Assembly (NCBI GenBank): GCA_012845835.1
Contig: JABAKD010000023.1
Location: 4,478,200 to 4,542,199, forward strand
Origin: Undaria pinnatifida
Taxonomy: Eukaryota > Sar > Phaeophyceae > Laminariales > Alariaceae
Direction: 5' to 3'
Length of the DNA: 64,000 nucleotides
In this document: positions 54,302 through 63,668 of the stretch, in pieces
Numbering within the stretch: the first letter of the stretch is position 1
How the letters are laid out: every line of letters begins with the position of its first letter
The notes under the pieces: model-generated
What the model was told of the DNA's origin: nothing
The model's input: only the letters and a program-made list of their open reading frames with translations
Databases searched by the model: none
Program-made: the position numbers and the translations under genes

Positions 54302-54895
54302 ACCGAGTCATCCCACGGTACGTGGGGGTTTTAGTTTTTGGGCCAAACGTCTCTGCCTGGTTGACCCCCTCAAGTGTGGCACTATGGGTTTTAGACCAAG
54401 ACTACGGCAGGGGGGATGCTAATACGCCCCCCTTTTTCAGAAATTTATTTGAGCCAAGCTCGCACGAGTGGCTCTGTACCTCACCGACGATAAGACTTTA
54501 CGCGATACAGGATTGGGGCAAGCGTGGCTAATTATCTTGCATCGCAAAGTTCATGTCGCTAGATTAAACCATCACCGAAAGCTTTTACGACCGCAACGGA
54601 ATAGGGTGGGGGGAACTTGCGCGAGTGACTGGCTCCGGGCCACTGAAACAAAAGAATTTCCCTTAAAAAGGGACATAACCCCCCTATCGTGGCCTGGATC
54701 GTTTAGTACAATGGTTGTTTTGCGAGTACAATAGTTGTTTTCAGGACAAGCCCATCGAAATGCTGGTCCGGTAGCGCAAACGAACGCCTTCGAAGTCACG
54801 TTTTTTTTTCGGGTTCGAGATGTTGAGCTAGCTCCTCATGTTTAAGGAGCTCAGAAACTTCCTAGAATCTGCTGGGCTCCTAGCGCGGGATGGCT
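54302..54895 (+). mobile_element. MITE-C copy interrupted by a MITE-B
   Basis: Left part 54302-54403: 'gagtcatcccacggtacgtg', 'ctcaagtgtggcactatg'. Right part 54691-54895: 'cgcaaacgaacgccttcgaa', 'gctcctcatgtttaaggagc', 'gctcctagcgcgggatggct'. The two parts together make one MITE-C, so the MITE-B at 54404-54690 inserted into it. Confidence 0.72.
54404..54690 (-). mobile_element. MITE-B copy nested in MITE-C
   Basis: 'ctacggcaggggggatgcta' start, 'gctcgcacgagtggctctgt', 'cgaccgcaacggaatagggt', 'cttgcgcgagtgactggctc', end 'acccccctatcgtggcct'. The flanks share 'tttag'. Confidence 0.72.
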
Positions 54896-55016
54896 CAACA
54901 ACTGCCCGAGCCAGGTCGATCATAGGCTAAATGCTCGTGCCTCGGCCTAGCTCTTCTTGCCGCCAAGAACGACCTCTTAGTCCGAACTTTAGACGCTCCC
55001 TAAACCCGGGCGACTT
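54896..55016. other. Short spacer
   Basis: Nothing recognised. Confidence 0.3.
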
Positions 55017-55295
55017 AAGGCGCGCGCTACGATGGAGGTAACGCTTTTTGGCCAAAAAATACAAAAATTTGATTCTCGGGACTCCTTAACCCAATATCGC
55101 TAGAATGCCCTTTCTACTTTTTGCATTTTTTATTCGTTTTTATGCCTAAAACATGAGACTGGTCGTGGGGGTCGCGCTTTTATTTTTTTCTGAAAATCGG
55201 ATTTTTTGGGGGGTTGGGCATAGAATTTGTTTTTTCCTCAAGTGGTTATGAGCCTCGGAAAAAAAAATGGAGCAACCTCCGCCGTAGCATGTGTC
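55017..55295 (+). mobile_element. MITE-A copy (diverged)
   Basis: 'aaggcgcgcgctacgatgga' start, 'ttctcgggactccttaaccc', end 'gcaacctccgccgtagcatg' plus 'tgtc'. Confidence 0.65.
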
Positions 55296-55317
55296 TTAAA
55301 ATGTCTTACTTTCTTAA

Positions 55318-55630
55318 AGCCAATACAACTGGAAACCCTTTTTTTGACAAAATTCACTTGGAGTTCGCATAGGGAGGGATTTTGGGGCTCTAAACGCCTC
55401 AACAAAGAGAAGCCCGTTGTAGGGGACAAACCACCTGCAATTAGTACGGGGAGGGGTTTTGAGGTTCCAAAGGGGTTAACGGCTTTACAACTGGAAACCC
55501 TTTTGATGGACAAATTTACTTGAAGTTAGTATAGTGAGGGATTTCGGGGCTCTAAAGGGGCTACGCCTTTACAACTGGAAAGGTTTCTTAGCGTTAGCAT
55601 AGGGAGAGATGTGGGGGCTCTCAACGGCGC
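55318..55630 (+). repeat. Repeat D tandem array, ~80-bp units, 4 copies
   Basis: Units begin near 55322, 55402 (diverged), 55480 and 55562. Each is 'acaactggaaaccctttt', '.acaaat..acttg.agttagtatag.gaggga', 'ttgggg.ctctaaaggggct'. The array contributes to a 98-residue frame that is not a gene. Confidence 0.8.
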
Positions 55631-56261
55631 TAATTTATAGGCTATTTCTTACTCTTGGGCCCATGCTGTGCCCCCGCGGTTATTCTTTGGGACCATGGTG
55701 TAACCCCGCAGTATGGCTGCGCCAATATCAGAGCAACTGCTGGCGCGGTGGATACCGCAACACCGGGCATGTAACGGGGCACGTAACACGAAACCGTAAG
55801 ACTGGCTAAGGCCAGACTTGCTTTTATGAAAAAGGTGTCTATGACACTAACTTCGATGTATTTAGTGCATTTTATTTAGCTCGCCCCTTCTGCAATCTTG
55901 GCAAATCTGTCTTTATCGTTCTCCCTCCCTAGACGTGACTCTATGGTCGTACGACCACGGCGACGCACAAACTGAGTGCACCCCCCTGGACTCAGACAAG
56001 CTCTTCTCCCCCCCCCCCATTACAGTACGCGGCTTCATTTTTATTTTTATCCGCGAGAAGACTTCAGGAATTTGTTTCATCCGCGATTCGCATCGACTTG
56101 TGCTTTCCCACGATATATAGCGCTCTCAGCAGCAGTTAGTGTCTCTTGAAAAAAAAAATGTAGCCGATGCAGTCATCGTCGTTCCGTGTAGACATTCCCC
56201 CTCCGAATTTCGACAGGGCTACTTCCAGCTACATGCGCGGGTACCCCGCCCCCCGATCCAG
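55631..56261. other. Stretch without a recognisable gene
   Basis: Short frames only; a C tract near 56010. Confidence 0.35.
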
Positions 56262-56360
56262 GCTACGGCAAGGGGGTAGGGGGGTCACGTTTGGGGGCTT
56301 CGTTTTGTACCGTCTCAGAGCCAACGGCGCGAGCGACTATTAAAAGCTACCAACCTGGAT
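56262..56360 (+). mobile_element. MITE-B left fragment
   Basis: 'aggctacggcaagggggtag', 'ggtcacgtttgggggcttcg', 'aacggcgcgagcgact'. Confidence 0.55.
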
Positions 56361-56430
56361 TGCGTGTGCTTGCTGGCTTATCGATACGGACTGACATGGA
56401 ACAGCTTTTTGTTTTTACACCAGTGGGCTG

Positions 56431-56655
56431 AGGCTACGGTATGGGGGGGGGTCACCTTTGGGAGGGGTTGTTTTTTGCAGTGTTGGCCTAGGTGTCACCC
56501 GCGCAAAGTGACCCTCTGTTCCTTCGCGGTCTCTGTCGCTCTTCGTTTTGCGATGTGAGTCCGCAATGGAATGGTTATACCTGCGCTGCGCCTAACGATT
56601 CGGCTAAAATGTTTTTCATTGGTTGAAAAGGGGGTACCCCCCCCTCTGCCGTAGG
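56431..56655 (+). mobile_element. MITE-B copy
   Basis: 'aggctacggtatgggggggg', 'gtcacccgcgcaaagtgac', 'ttccttcgcggtctctgtcg', 'gtccgcaatggaatggttat', end 'gggggtaccccccctctgcc' then 'gtagg'. Confidence 0.72.
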
Positions 56656-56909
56656 CTTGATCTGCGTCAGTGAAACATATGTATGTCCTTTTGGAGGCGA
56701 GGATATGAGCGGTGCGCACGGCGGGTCTACAGCCCGTGGAAAACGTGGGGAAACCACCACCATCGTGGCACGTGCCCCCCCCCCCCCTTTCCCCCCCCCC
56801 GCTGTGGAGCTCGCCCACAACAGCCGCGAGAAACAGCGCCCCAGCACTCTCCACCACGGCCGCTCCCCGCCCTCACAAGGGTAGCCCAGAAAAGTCCGGA
56901 AATTGCCGC
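56656..56909. other. C-rich spacer
   Basis: Contains a C tract near 56776 and the piece 'caacagccgcgagaaacagc' plus 'ctctccaccacggcc', an outlying copy of the array at 57200-58060. Pro-rich frames follow from it. No gene. Confidence 0.35.
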
Positions 56910-57172
56910 AGAGCCATTCCACGATAGGGTTGCAGCAGAACGTCCCTGAGCTCCTCACATGAGGAACTCAATACCTCACCCCCAAAATGACCTCGAATGC
57001 ATTCGTTCGCAATACCCGATAAAGCTTCTATGCCTTAGTCCAAAGTATAATGTACTCGTGAAAATGCTTCATTGACCGGCAGTTCCTCAAATTAAGAACT
57101 CAATCACCCAGGGACTCTTTGGCGAAATCATACAACTGCGACCCCTACCGTGGGATGACTCCGGAGCGCTCC
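56910..57172 (-). mobile_element. MITE-C copy (complete)
   Basis: 'gagccattccacgatagggt', 'ctgagctcctcacatgagga', 'gacctcgaatgcattcgttc', 'gcgacccctaccgtgggatg' plus 'actc'. Confidence 0.75.
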
Positions 57173-57199
57173 CACCCCAAGGCCCAATCAAACTCAATA

Positions 57200-58060
57200 T
57201 TGCGAGCGCGTTTTGCTGGATGCGCGGGTATTTACCCCCGCCCCCTCCACACACACCTTTTCCCCACCTGCGATTGAACTCGCCAACAACAGCCGCAAAA
57301 TACATTGCTGACCTGCGACTGAACTCGCCAACAATAGCCGCAAAATACATTGCTGCGGCGCTCTCCACGACGGACATTCCTTGCCGCCCGGGATAAATTT
57401 AATTATCGGAAAACACCTCACCCACCATTAGGAAACCCAACGTTCTGGGCGGTTTTTCTGGATGCGTGGGAATCCTAAATTTGAACATCGCAAAACGCCG
57501 CAACCAGCGCTAGGAAACCCGAAAACAAATCGGTTCGGTACGTTTTTCTGGATGTGCGGAAATATACCACCACCCCCCATCTTTCCTCGCCTGCTCTAGA
57601 CCTCGTCAAGAACATCCGGGAAAGACGGTGCCGTAACGCTCTCCACCGCGGCCCTTCCTCACCCTCCCGGGTAGAAAAAAAAACGAAAACGCCGCACCCA
57701 CAACAAAACCTTAGGTACTCAATTAGATGGTAACCGTCAGATCCATCCACCTCGCAGTCCTACCCAAAGCGGGAAAAAATGACAACCGAACGCGCGGGTA
57801 GGTACCCCTCCCCCTTTCCTCCCTACCTCCTCACCTGCCCCAAAAAAAACACCAAGGACTGCTTCAAAACTCTTGCCACCGCGCCAGCCCATCGACGTTC
57901 CGGGGTATCAGAAAGAAAGCCGCATCCGCCTCAAGGAAACCCTATATTTCGGTCGGTTTTTCTGGGTGCTCAGGCATATGCCTCCCCCCCCCCCCTTCCC
58001 CTCCACCTCCTCACCTGCCAATAACAGCCGCGAAAGATGGTGCTCTAACTCCCTCCACCG
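57200..58060. repeat. Irregular tandem array
   Basis: 'tttttctggatgcg.ggaa' occurs near 57211, 57453, 57543 and 57957. Each is followed within 60-150 bases by a C-rich tract and mostly by 'aacagccgc.aaa' and 'ctctccac..cgg.c'. Unit lengths vary (about 90 to 400 bases). The 3' part of the long minus-strand frame below runs into it. Confidence 0.6.
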
Positions 58061-59740
58061 CGCCCATTCCTCACCACCCCTGGTCGTAGAAGCGTGGGAA
58101 AACGCCTCACCTACTCCTAGGAACCCCAATCTAGCGCCACCAGCAACATCATCCACAGAGGTTTCGATGTTCCGCCGCAAGCTCTTCGGAGGTGGCGACT
58201 CTGACCGATAAATCACCAATACCATAGGCGCATTGGGTCGAAGCGCTATTGACGCCTGCTGCGGGTGGTGGTGGGAGTTGTTCACCTCGGGGACGGGTTT
58301 AATGCGTCCCCGGCGGAAGGCGTTATCAGCGCTCGACTCGGGAACGGTCGGTTCGCGTCCCCGGTTGGATGTGTTTGGAGCACTCGACACGGAGGCGGGT
58401 TTGTTCCGTCCGTGGCTAGGGGGGGTTGTAGCGCTTGACCCGGAGCTGTTGAGTCCCCGACTAAAGGCGTTTCCGCTTGTAGCGTTCGTTGTTCCCTCTC
58501 GGGCGGGCTGGTTTTCGCTACCCACCATCGCTGGCGGCAGCTGATATCTGTCACGACCGCGTCGACACTTGTTGGTATCACCCAACCGGGTGGTGGGATT
58601 GCACTCAGCCTTTCCCTTTGCAGGAGTGTCGTGACCCGCCGCAGCTTTGTCGCTATCCACCGCTACCGCAGCAGTTGATGCACCGGTTTGCGTGAGCTCT
58701 GGAGTGACTGCGGCTGCGGCCGTGTCCCGATACGTCGGCGCGGTGGTATTAGTAGATGTGGCGCGGTTTGTTTTCACCAGCCTGGAGATTGCCCCCGATA
58801 CTGATTTGTCGGGGTCCACCGTCGCCGTGATTGATTCCCCCCTTCCCATTCGCGAGTGCTTTGAGACCGCCGTCGAATTTGCTGCCGCGGCAGTAGAGGC
58901 GCCATGTTGCGGGAGCGCAGGGATAACCGCCTTGGCTGTGTCACCGTCTTGTGCGAGCTCGGAGAAAACCGATAGGGCAACGAGGTCGTGGTGCAATATC
59001 GCCGTAGTCGGTTCGCCGCAGTGTCGCGAGCGCTCGGAGATCACCGCTACTGTTGTGTCTCGATACGACATCGCGATCGCCGTTGTTGTCGTGGGCCCGC
59101 CGCTTGGCAAGGGCTTCCAGACTGCCGCCGAATCACCCGAGCAAACTCCAGTGGCTGATGTATTTGTATCCACCGAAACATGGCGATATTCGGCGGGTGC
59201 CGTGCTGTCAGCCGCGGACTTCGAGCGAATTTCGGTGGCTGTTGTGTTTGGAACCATCGAATCCGAGTGGAATTTGGTAAGTGGTGCGCTTGAATCGGTC
59301 GCCCAATCCTGTCGGACATTGGAGGCTGTAGTTACTTCAGCCGCCGAATATTCCGTGAGAAATTCGGTGGGTGTCGTGTTTTCATCCGCCGAACTCGAAG
59401 CAAGATCGGGATGAGTTGCGTTTGAACCTACGCAATCCCAATGAGATCGAAATTCCGTAGGTATTGCGTTTTCGGCCGCCGAATAGTCATGACCCGTGTG
59501 AAATTCGGTGGGCGCCGAATAAACCGAGAAAAATTCGGTGGGTGTTATGGTTGAATCGTTTTCAGTGGCGGTGTCGATCGGCACGATAGAGATGTTCTCG
59601 GCTCTGTCAGTCATCGTCGGCGCGACTGCCGCGGCTACTCCTCTCTGAGAAAGAACGTCTTCCATGACGGATAGAACGGATGGCACGCGTGCGGCGTAGG
59701 TGTGCCTCGACGAGACGAGGAGGCGTCCCCTCCTGCTCAT
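57908..59740 (-). CDS. Long low-complexity open frame, status uncertain
   Basis: 610 residues from the first ATG (59740), the longest frame outside the EsV-1-7 pair. The N-terminal third contains degenerate repeats of a 20-28-residue unit around PTEF (for example PTEFFSVYSA, PTEFHTGHDYSA, PTEFRSHWD, PTEFLTEYSA). The middle is Ala/Thr/Ser-rich, with repeated AAAV and QTGAST-like stretches. The C-terminal third has Arg-rich units such as RGRIKPV and HGRNKP. No signal peptide, membrane segment or known domain is seen. The last ~60 residues lie in a tandem DNA array, so the C-terminus may be artificial. A minisatellite that happens to stay open, or a Ser/Thr-rich structural or surface protein, would both fit. 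The frame staying open for 1.8 kb among broken repeats is the main argument for a gene. Confidence 0.35.
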   Translation of the reverse strand: MSRRGRLLVSSRHTYAARVPSVLSVMEDVLSQRGVAAAVAPTMTDRAENISIVPIDTATENDSTITPTEFFSVYSAPTEFHTGHDYSAAENAIPTEFRSHWDCVGSNATHPDLASSSADENTTPTEFLTEYSAAEVTTASNVRQDWATDSSAPLTKFHSDSMVPNTTATEIRSKSAADSTAPAEYRHVSVDTNTSATGVCSGDSAAVWKPLPSGGPTTTTAIAMSYRDTTVAVISERSRHCGEPTTAILHHDLVALSVFSELAQDGDTAKAVIPALPQHGASTAAAANSTAVSKHSRMGRGESITATVDPDKSVSGAISRLVKTNRATSTNTTAPTYRDTAAAAVTPELTQTGASTAAVAVDSDKAAAGHDTPAKGKAECNPTTRLGDTNKCRRGRDRYQLPPAMVGSENQPAREGTTNATSGNAFSRGLNSSGSSATTPPSHGRNKPASVSSAPNTSNRGREPTVPESSADNAFRRGRIKPVPEVNNSHHHPQQASIALRPNAPMVLVIYRSESPPPKSLRRNIETSVDDVAGGARLGFLGVGEAFSHASTTRGGEEWARWRELEHHLSRLLLAGEEVEGKGGGGGICLSTQKNRPKYRVSLRRMRLSF

Positions 59741-59924
59741 TTCTGCGCGTGCCGTATCGTTTCCCAACAGAATCTAGCGGGTTTCCACGCAAGGGGGTTT
59801 GCGCGGGGGGGGAAAGGGGGTGGAGAGGTACTAGAGATCAGGGAGGAAGGTTGTTATAGGCCTTAGTTTAGGGGCCATAGGTATCAAGTCTTGACACTTC
59901 ACCTGTAGTCACATGGAGTAGTAC
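59741..59924. other. Upstream of the long frame
   Basis: 'gtgccgtatcgtttcccaac', 'atctagcgggtttccac' and a G-rich tract. Near-copies lie at 60620-60665 and 61352-61395, so the start of the long frame adjoins a dispersed repeat. Confidence 0.4.
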
Positions 59925-60183
59925 CGAGTCATTCCACGGGTAGAAGTTGCGTTTTCTGGGTCAAACATTTGTGACCGGGTGACTTCCTCAAGTGGGGAAC
60001 TATCGGACAGGTGCATTATTAGTTAATCCAACAACTGCAACCCCTACCGAGCCATCCTACGGTATGGGGTGCAGCATGAGTCCCTGAGCTATCCTGGGTG
60101 ACTTCCTCAAGTGGGGAACTATCGGACAGGTGCATTATTTGTTAATCCAACAGCTGCAACCTCTACCGAGCCATCCCACGGTA
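59925..60183 (+). mobile_element. MITE-C copy with internal 120-bp duplication
   Basis: 'gagtcattccacgggtagaa' start. 'gtgacttcctcaagtgggga' occurs at 59979 and 60099, each followed by 'actatcggacaggtgcatta' and 'aacctctaccgagccatcc'-type ends. Confidence 0.7.
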
Positions 60184-60435
60184 GTGGTGCATTAGAAAGT
60201 CCCTGAAGTCTCCCGACATGAGGAGCTCAATATCTCACCGGAAAAAAATGACTTCGAAGGCATTATTCGTTCGCACAACCCGACCAAGCTTTTTCGATGC
60301 CTTAGTCCATAAAACAAATACGTGCTCGTGAAAATTACTTGACTAATGACTAACCGCTAGTTCCTCACTCGGGGGAGCTCAATCGGACACACGCACACTA
60401 TTAGTTAATCCAACAAACTGCAATAGGGCGTGGAA
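60165..60435 (-). mobile_element. MITE-C copy
   Basis: 'gagccatcccacggtagtgg', 'gacatgaggagctcaatatc', 'tgacttcgaaggcatt', 'gttcctcactcgggggagct', end 'aacaaactgcaatagg'. Confidence 0.65.
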
Positions 60436-60572
60436 GGTGTTGACCGGATTGCGCAAGAGAACGTTCTTCGACGTCATATTTCGGGTGATGGTGATTGATA
60501 TTGAGCTCCTCGCGCTAGGAGTTCAGAAAATTCTTAAAATCTTCTGCACCGCTACCTGGCGTTGGATGATTC
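60436..60572 (+). mobile_element. MITE-C right-hand fragment
   Basis: 'accggattgcgcaagagaac', 'ttcttcgacgtcatatttcg', 'gagctcctcgcgctaggagt', 'accgctacctggcgttggat' plus 'gattc'. Confidence 0.55.
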
Positions 60573-60704
60573 TAACCCTCGCCCGTCACCTTTCCGAAAA
60601 GGGGCGAGGGAGATCTCCGCCCATGCCGTATCGTTCTCAAACATTAACCAGCGGATTTCCACCGGAAGGGGGCCGGGGGAATGAGGGGCGAGGGGGGGAA
60701 GTTC
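60573..60704. repeat. Copy of the sequence upstream of the long frame
   Basis: 'gccgtatcgttctcaaacat' and 'cagcggatttccaccg' match 59750-59790. A G-rich tract follows. Confidence 0.5.
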
Positions 60705-60771
60705 CTCAGATATTGCTTGCCTTAGTAATTTGACCATTGACCATGCATCCCTTTCGACACGGATCACTGTT
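60705..60771 (-). mobile_element. Solo LINE 3' end
   Basis: On the minus strand 'cgtgtcgaaagggatgcatg', 'gtcaatggtcaaattactaa', 'ggcaagcaatatctgagg' matches the 3' end of the LINE fragment at 48716-48790. A 5'-truncated copy of this sort is what target-primed reverse transcription leaves. Confidence 0.55.
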
Positions 60772-61861
60772 GGGGGGCGGGGGGGGGGCTCCTTCACAAT
60801 TTTACCCTAGTTTCGGTCCGCAACCGAATCTAGAAGGTTTTCCCAGGGGGGGAGAAGGGGGGGGAGAGGGGGGTGTGCGCATTTCATGCGTAGCCGTAGT
60901 CTTAAGACGATTGACCCTCGCACCCCTTTAATGCCGGGACGGTGCACGTCGGGTTTTCAATGACCAGGCAGAAACCGTCTGCACCAAGCGCAAAGCGGCC
61001 GTGAGGTGTTCGGCGAGTCCCATGAAGGGTGAGCTGCGCCATACTAAAGAACCACTTGTGAGACGGACTTCCGCACCTTGTGCGTACTTTCTTTCGTATC
61101 GGATGACAGCTTCGAATTACTATATTTGTTTTCTGGTGTGGCTGCTTCCAGAGAGGGTAAGTAACCGGCTCGTGGCTGCCATGCCATATGCGCACTACGT
61201 GATGCGATCATTCCCCTTGCGGGGAGTTGAGGTCCTCCGCTCCTCACAATATGATCTACAGTAAATATCGGTCTCCACAAAAACTTAAAAAAGATAAAAA
61301 GGAAAAGACGGAGAGGGAGGACAACAATACTCATTCACGATTTCACATTCTCCCCCGCGTTTCGTTCCTCATCAGAACTTAGCGGGTTTCCACATGGTGA
61401 GAAACAGGCGCTATCGGGGGGGGGGAGGGGGGCTAGGGTAACACGGCCTGACCCTTCGCCATTCCACCCTCGTTTTGGGCACGTATTTGTTGGAATTAGG
61501 TGATCAATCGGATGCGAGTCGACGAGAGAAGAAAGGGCTGAAGCCTTTTCGGGATACAAACGAAGGCGCGTACCGCATTCGGGGAGGGGGGGAGAAGAGC
61601 CCGGGCCTAGCGCCCCTAGATCTGAGTTACGTCTACGGAGGGAGAAAGAGAAAGAAAAAATGCGAAGGGTAATAGACGAACGAGATGAGCAACGAAGAAA
61701 AAAAGGAGAAGGAAAACAGAAAACAGCTGATTTCCACAGCCTGGTGGCCAGGATGGGGGGGGGAGGGAAGGGGGCGAGAGGGGGGGGAGAGGGGGGGGGG
61801 GGGGGGGAGAGGCGGGGGGGGGAGGGGGGGGTGGGGGGGGCATGCCAGGGGAGGGGGAGGG
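60772..61861. other. G-rich stretch without a recognisable gene
   Basis: Several G tracts (60770-60790, 60846-60870, 61417-61430, 61757-61862) give long Pro-rich minus-strand frames (61335-61985). A copy of the pre-frame repeat lies at 61352-61395. No gene supported. Confidence 0.4.
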
Positions 61862-61862
61862 G

Positions 61863-62147
61863 GGCATGCTGCGGCAGAGGTACACCATTTTTCTCATGAG
61901 GCCCGCTCCTCGCTTGAGGATCTTTACCCGCCACCCAACCAAAAACATGTTGCAAACACAGCAGGAATGGTATATTCCGATACAATATTGGTTAACGCCT
62001 TTAAAATTGGAAACCCTTTTTGGATATAAACGTACTTGAATTTAGTATATGGAGGGAATTGGGGGGCTCTAAAGGGGCTAAGGAGCCCCTGTCGTTCGGA
62101 AAATGCTTTCAAAATCGAAAAGTGTTACCTCTATCAGAGCCCGCGTC
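61863..62147 (-). mobile_element. MITE-A copy carrying a repeat D insertion
   Basis: 'ggcatgctgcggcagaggta' start, 'ctcgcttgagga' hairpin, end 'gttacctctatcagagcccg' plus 'cgtc'. Between them 61998-62085 is repeat D ('aaattggaaaccctttttgg', 'agtatatggagggaattggg', 'ctctaaaggggctaagg'). Confidence 0.65.
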
Positions 62148-62894
62148 GTTTCGAATATTTCCGGGGGGTGGTTCATGACGTGCCACAAAAGGACGTATAA
62201 ACCACGTTCATGTTTCGAAAAACGAATAGTATCGTTTCGAAAAATGAATAGTATCGCGAAACAAAAACGTAATGTGGGATCGCGGTGACTCGCAATCGGA
62301 ATCAGCCCTTTGGGGGGCTTGAATATATGTTGATTATAGTGTACATACCAAAAAAGCGACGAGCGCGCTCGATTCTAAACGGAGCGTCTGGGAGAAAAGC
62401 TTGAGGCAACAATCCGAGTATCGTCATGCCTCACGCGTTTGTGCCTCACAGCTTTCCTTCGTTGCTGTTCGAGCACATATCCTACCCCGCTCAGTTCGGA
62501 TTGCTTTACGCGGCCGATGTTGCAATCGTCAGGTGTTTTCGTCAAAAATACTCCTGTGAAAAAGCCCGACCCATAGGCGTTAACAATCCCGATTGGATAC
62601 CATATCGGAAAGAAGGAACAATAGCCTTATTATCCTATCAAAGCCCCGGTAGTTCTTTTCGTACCTCGACCGCTCGTTTGGCGTCGCCGGCTTGCCGGTA
62701 GTAGAGCACGTGGTCGCCGAAAACCGCCTCCATTTCGGGAAAACTGTCGCTCTTTGGGGAACAGAGAGAGAGCACACACACACAAAAAAAAAGCACACCG
62801 ACGACATGGATCGTTCCAAAAAAAGAGGACTGATTACGTACTGTCAGAGAAAGAAGAGAAGGCAGCTTTAAGATTCCCAGAATGTACTGGCGAA
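62148..62894. other. Stretch without a recognisable gene
   Basis: A short repeated 'gtttcgaaaa.cgaatagtatcg' pair lies near 62213-62255 and an (AC) run near 62775. Short frames only. Confidence 0.35.
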
Positions 62895-63160
62895 AAATAC
62901 ACACAATTGGTTCTACGATAGCCCCCACCCAAGAAACAGCTATTTTCTTTACAAGGAACGTTTCATGACTGCTTGACACTAGAAAAGATGCTACGAAAAA
63001 AAAAAAACATTTTCAGGTGCTTTCTTCTTCGCTAAGGACTATCGAACAACGATGACGTCGGGGCGGCAAGGGCAAGGGGCACCGTATTTCAGACGATACG
63101 GCCGGGAGCTTGTTTCCAAACCAGCGATTCAATAAAAGAAAAGTTTGGGGGGGCTACCGT
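62895..63160 (+). repeat. Repeat I, copy 2
   Basis: Matches 53960-54230: 'ctacgatagcccccacccaa', 'ggaacgtttcatgactgctt', 'ggactatcgaacaacgatga', 'gcaccgtatttcaga', 'gagcttgtttccaaaccagc'. Confidence 0.7.
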
Positions 63161-63311
63161 AGTAAGACTCATTTATGGTAACATATGTTCAGGCCCAGGC
63201 TACGGTCTGGGGGGTGACCTGTTTTTCACACCAGTATTTAGGCTACTCGCCCGAGTGACTCTGTAGCTCACTGCAAAAACAGACTTCAGGGGGGGTTGTT
63301 TGGTGCAGCAG
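63161..63311 (+). mobile_element. MITE-B fragments
   Basis: 'ggctaccgtagtaagactc' near 63155; 'aggctacggtctggggggtg' at 63213; 'ctactcgcccgagtgactct' near 63242. Decayed. Confidence 0.5.
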
Positions 63312-63383
63312 GACTTTTTTCACGATAGCAACCTCCCCCCCAAAAACCGACGATTTCCTTCAACGAACGTATCATGGCTGCTT
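63312..63383 (+). repeat. Repeat I, truncated copy 3
   Basis: 'cacgatagcaacctccccc', 'caacgaacgtatcatggctg' and then an abrupt change into SINE sequence at 'cttgtcacagg'. Confidence 0.55.
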
Positions 63384-63668
63384 GTCACAGGTGTCGCCCC
63401 TTCCCCCCCCCCCCCCCCCCCCCCGGTTTTTGCCTTCAACTTTTATCGCGCATAGGGTTCAGCAATCCCACTACTCGTCGATTTTTCATCGAGTGTTGTT
63501 GCTAACTCACGCTCTCGCGCTTTCCGCGCAAGTCAATTTGTCCACAAGAAAATGTCCCCACGAAGTTATACGAGTATGCACTCGGGGGGGGGGGGGGGGT
63601 TCGAACTCACGAAACTGACCTGTACCAGGCTCGAGGATAATAACCTGATATGCCACCGGGGCGACCGG
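63384..63668 (-). mobile_element. tRNA-derived SINE, copy 3
   Basis: Same family as 30084-30374 and 32622-32938: on the minus strand 'cggtcgccccggtggcatat' head, B-box-like GAGTTCGAA, body with a long C/G tract on each side. Its A-rich tail and the 'ggacaagccgtg' part are missing, replaced by repeat I sequence. Confidence 0.78.

Noticed and set aside
61335-61985. 216-residue Pro-rich minus-strand frame
   Set aside because: Produced by G tracts and overlapping a MITE-A end; no domain.
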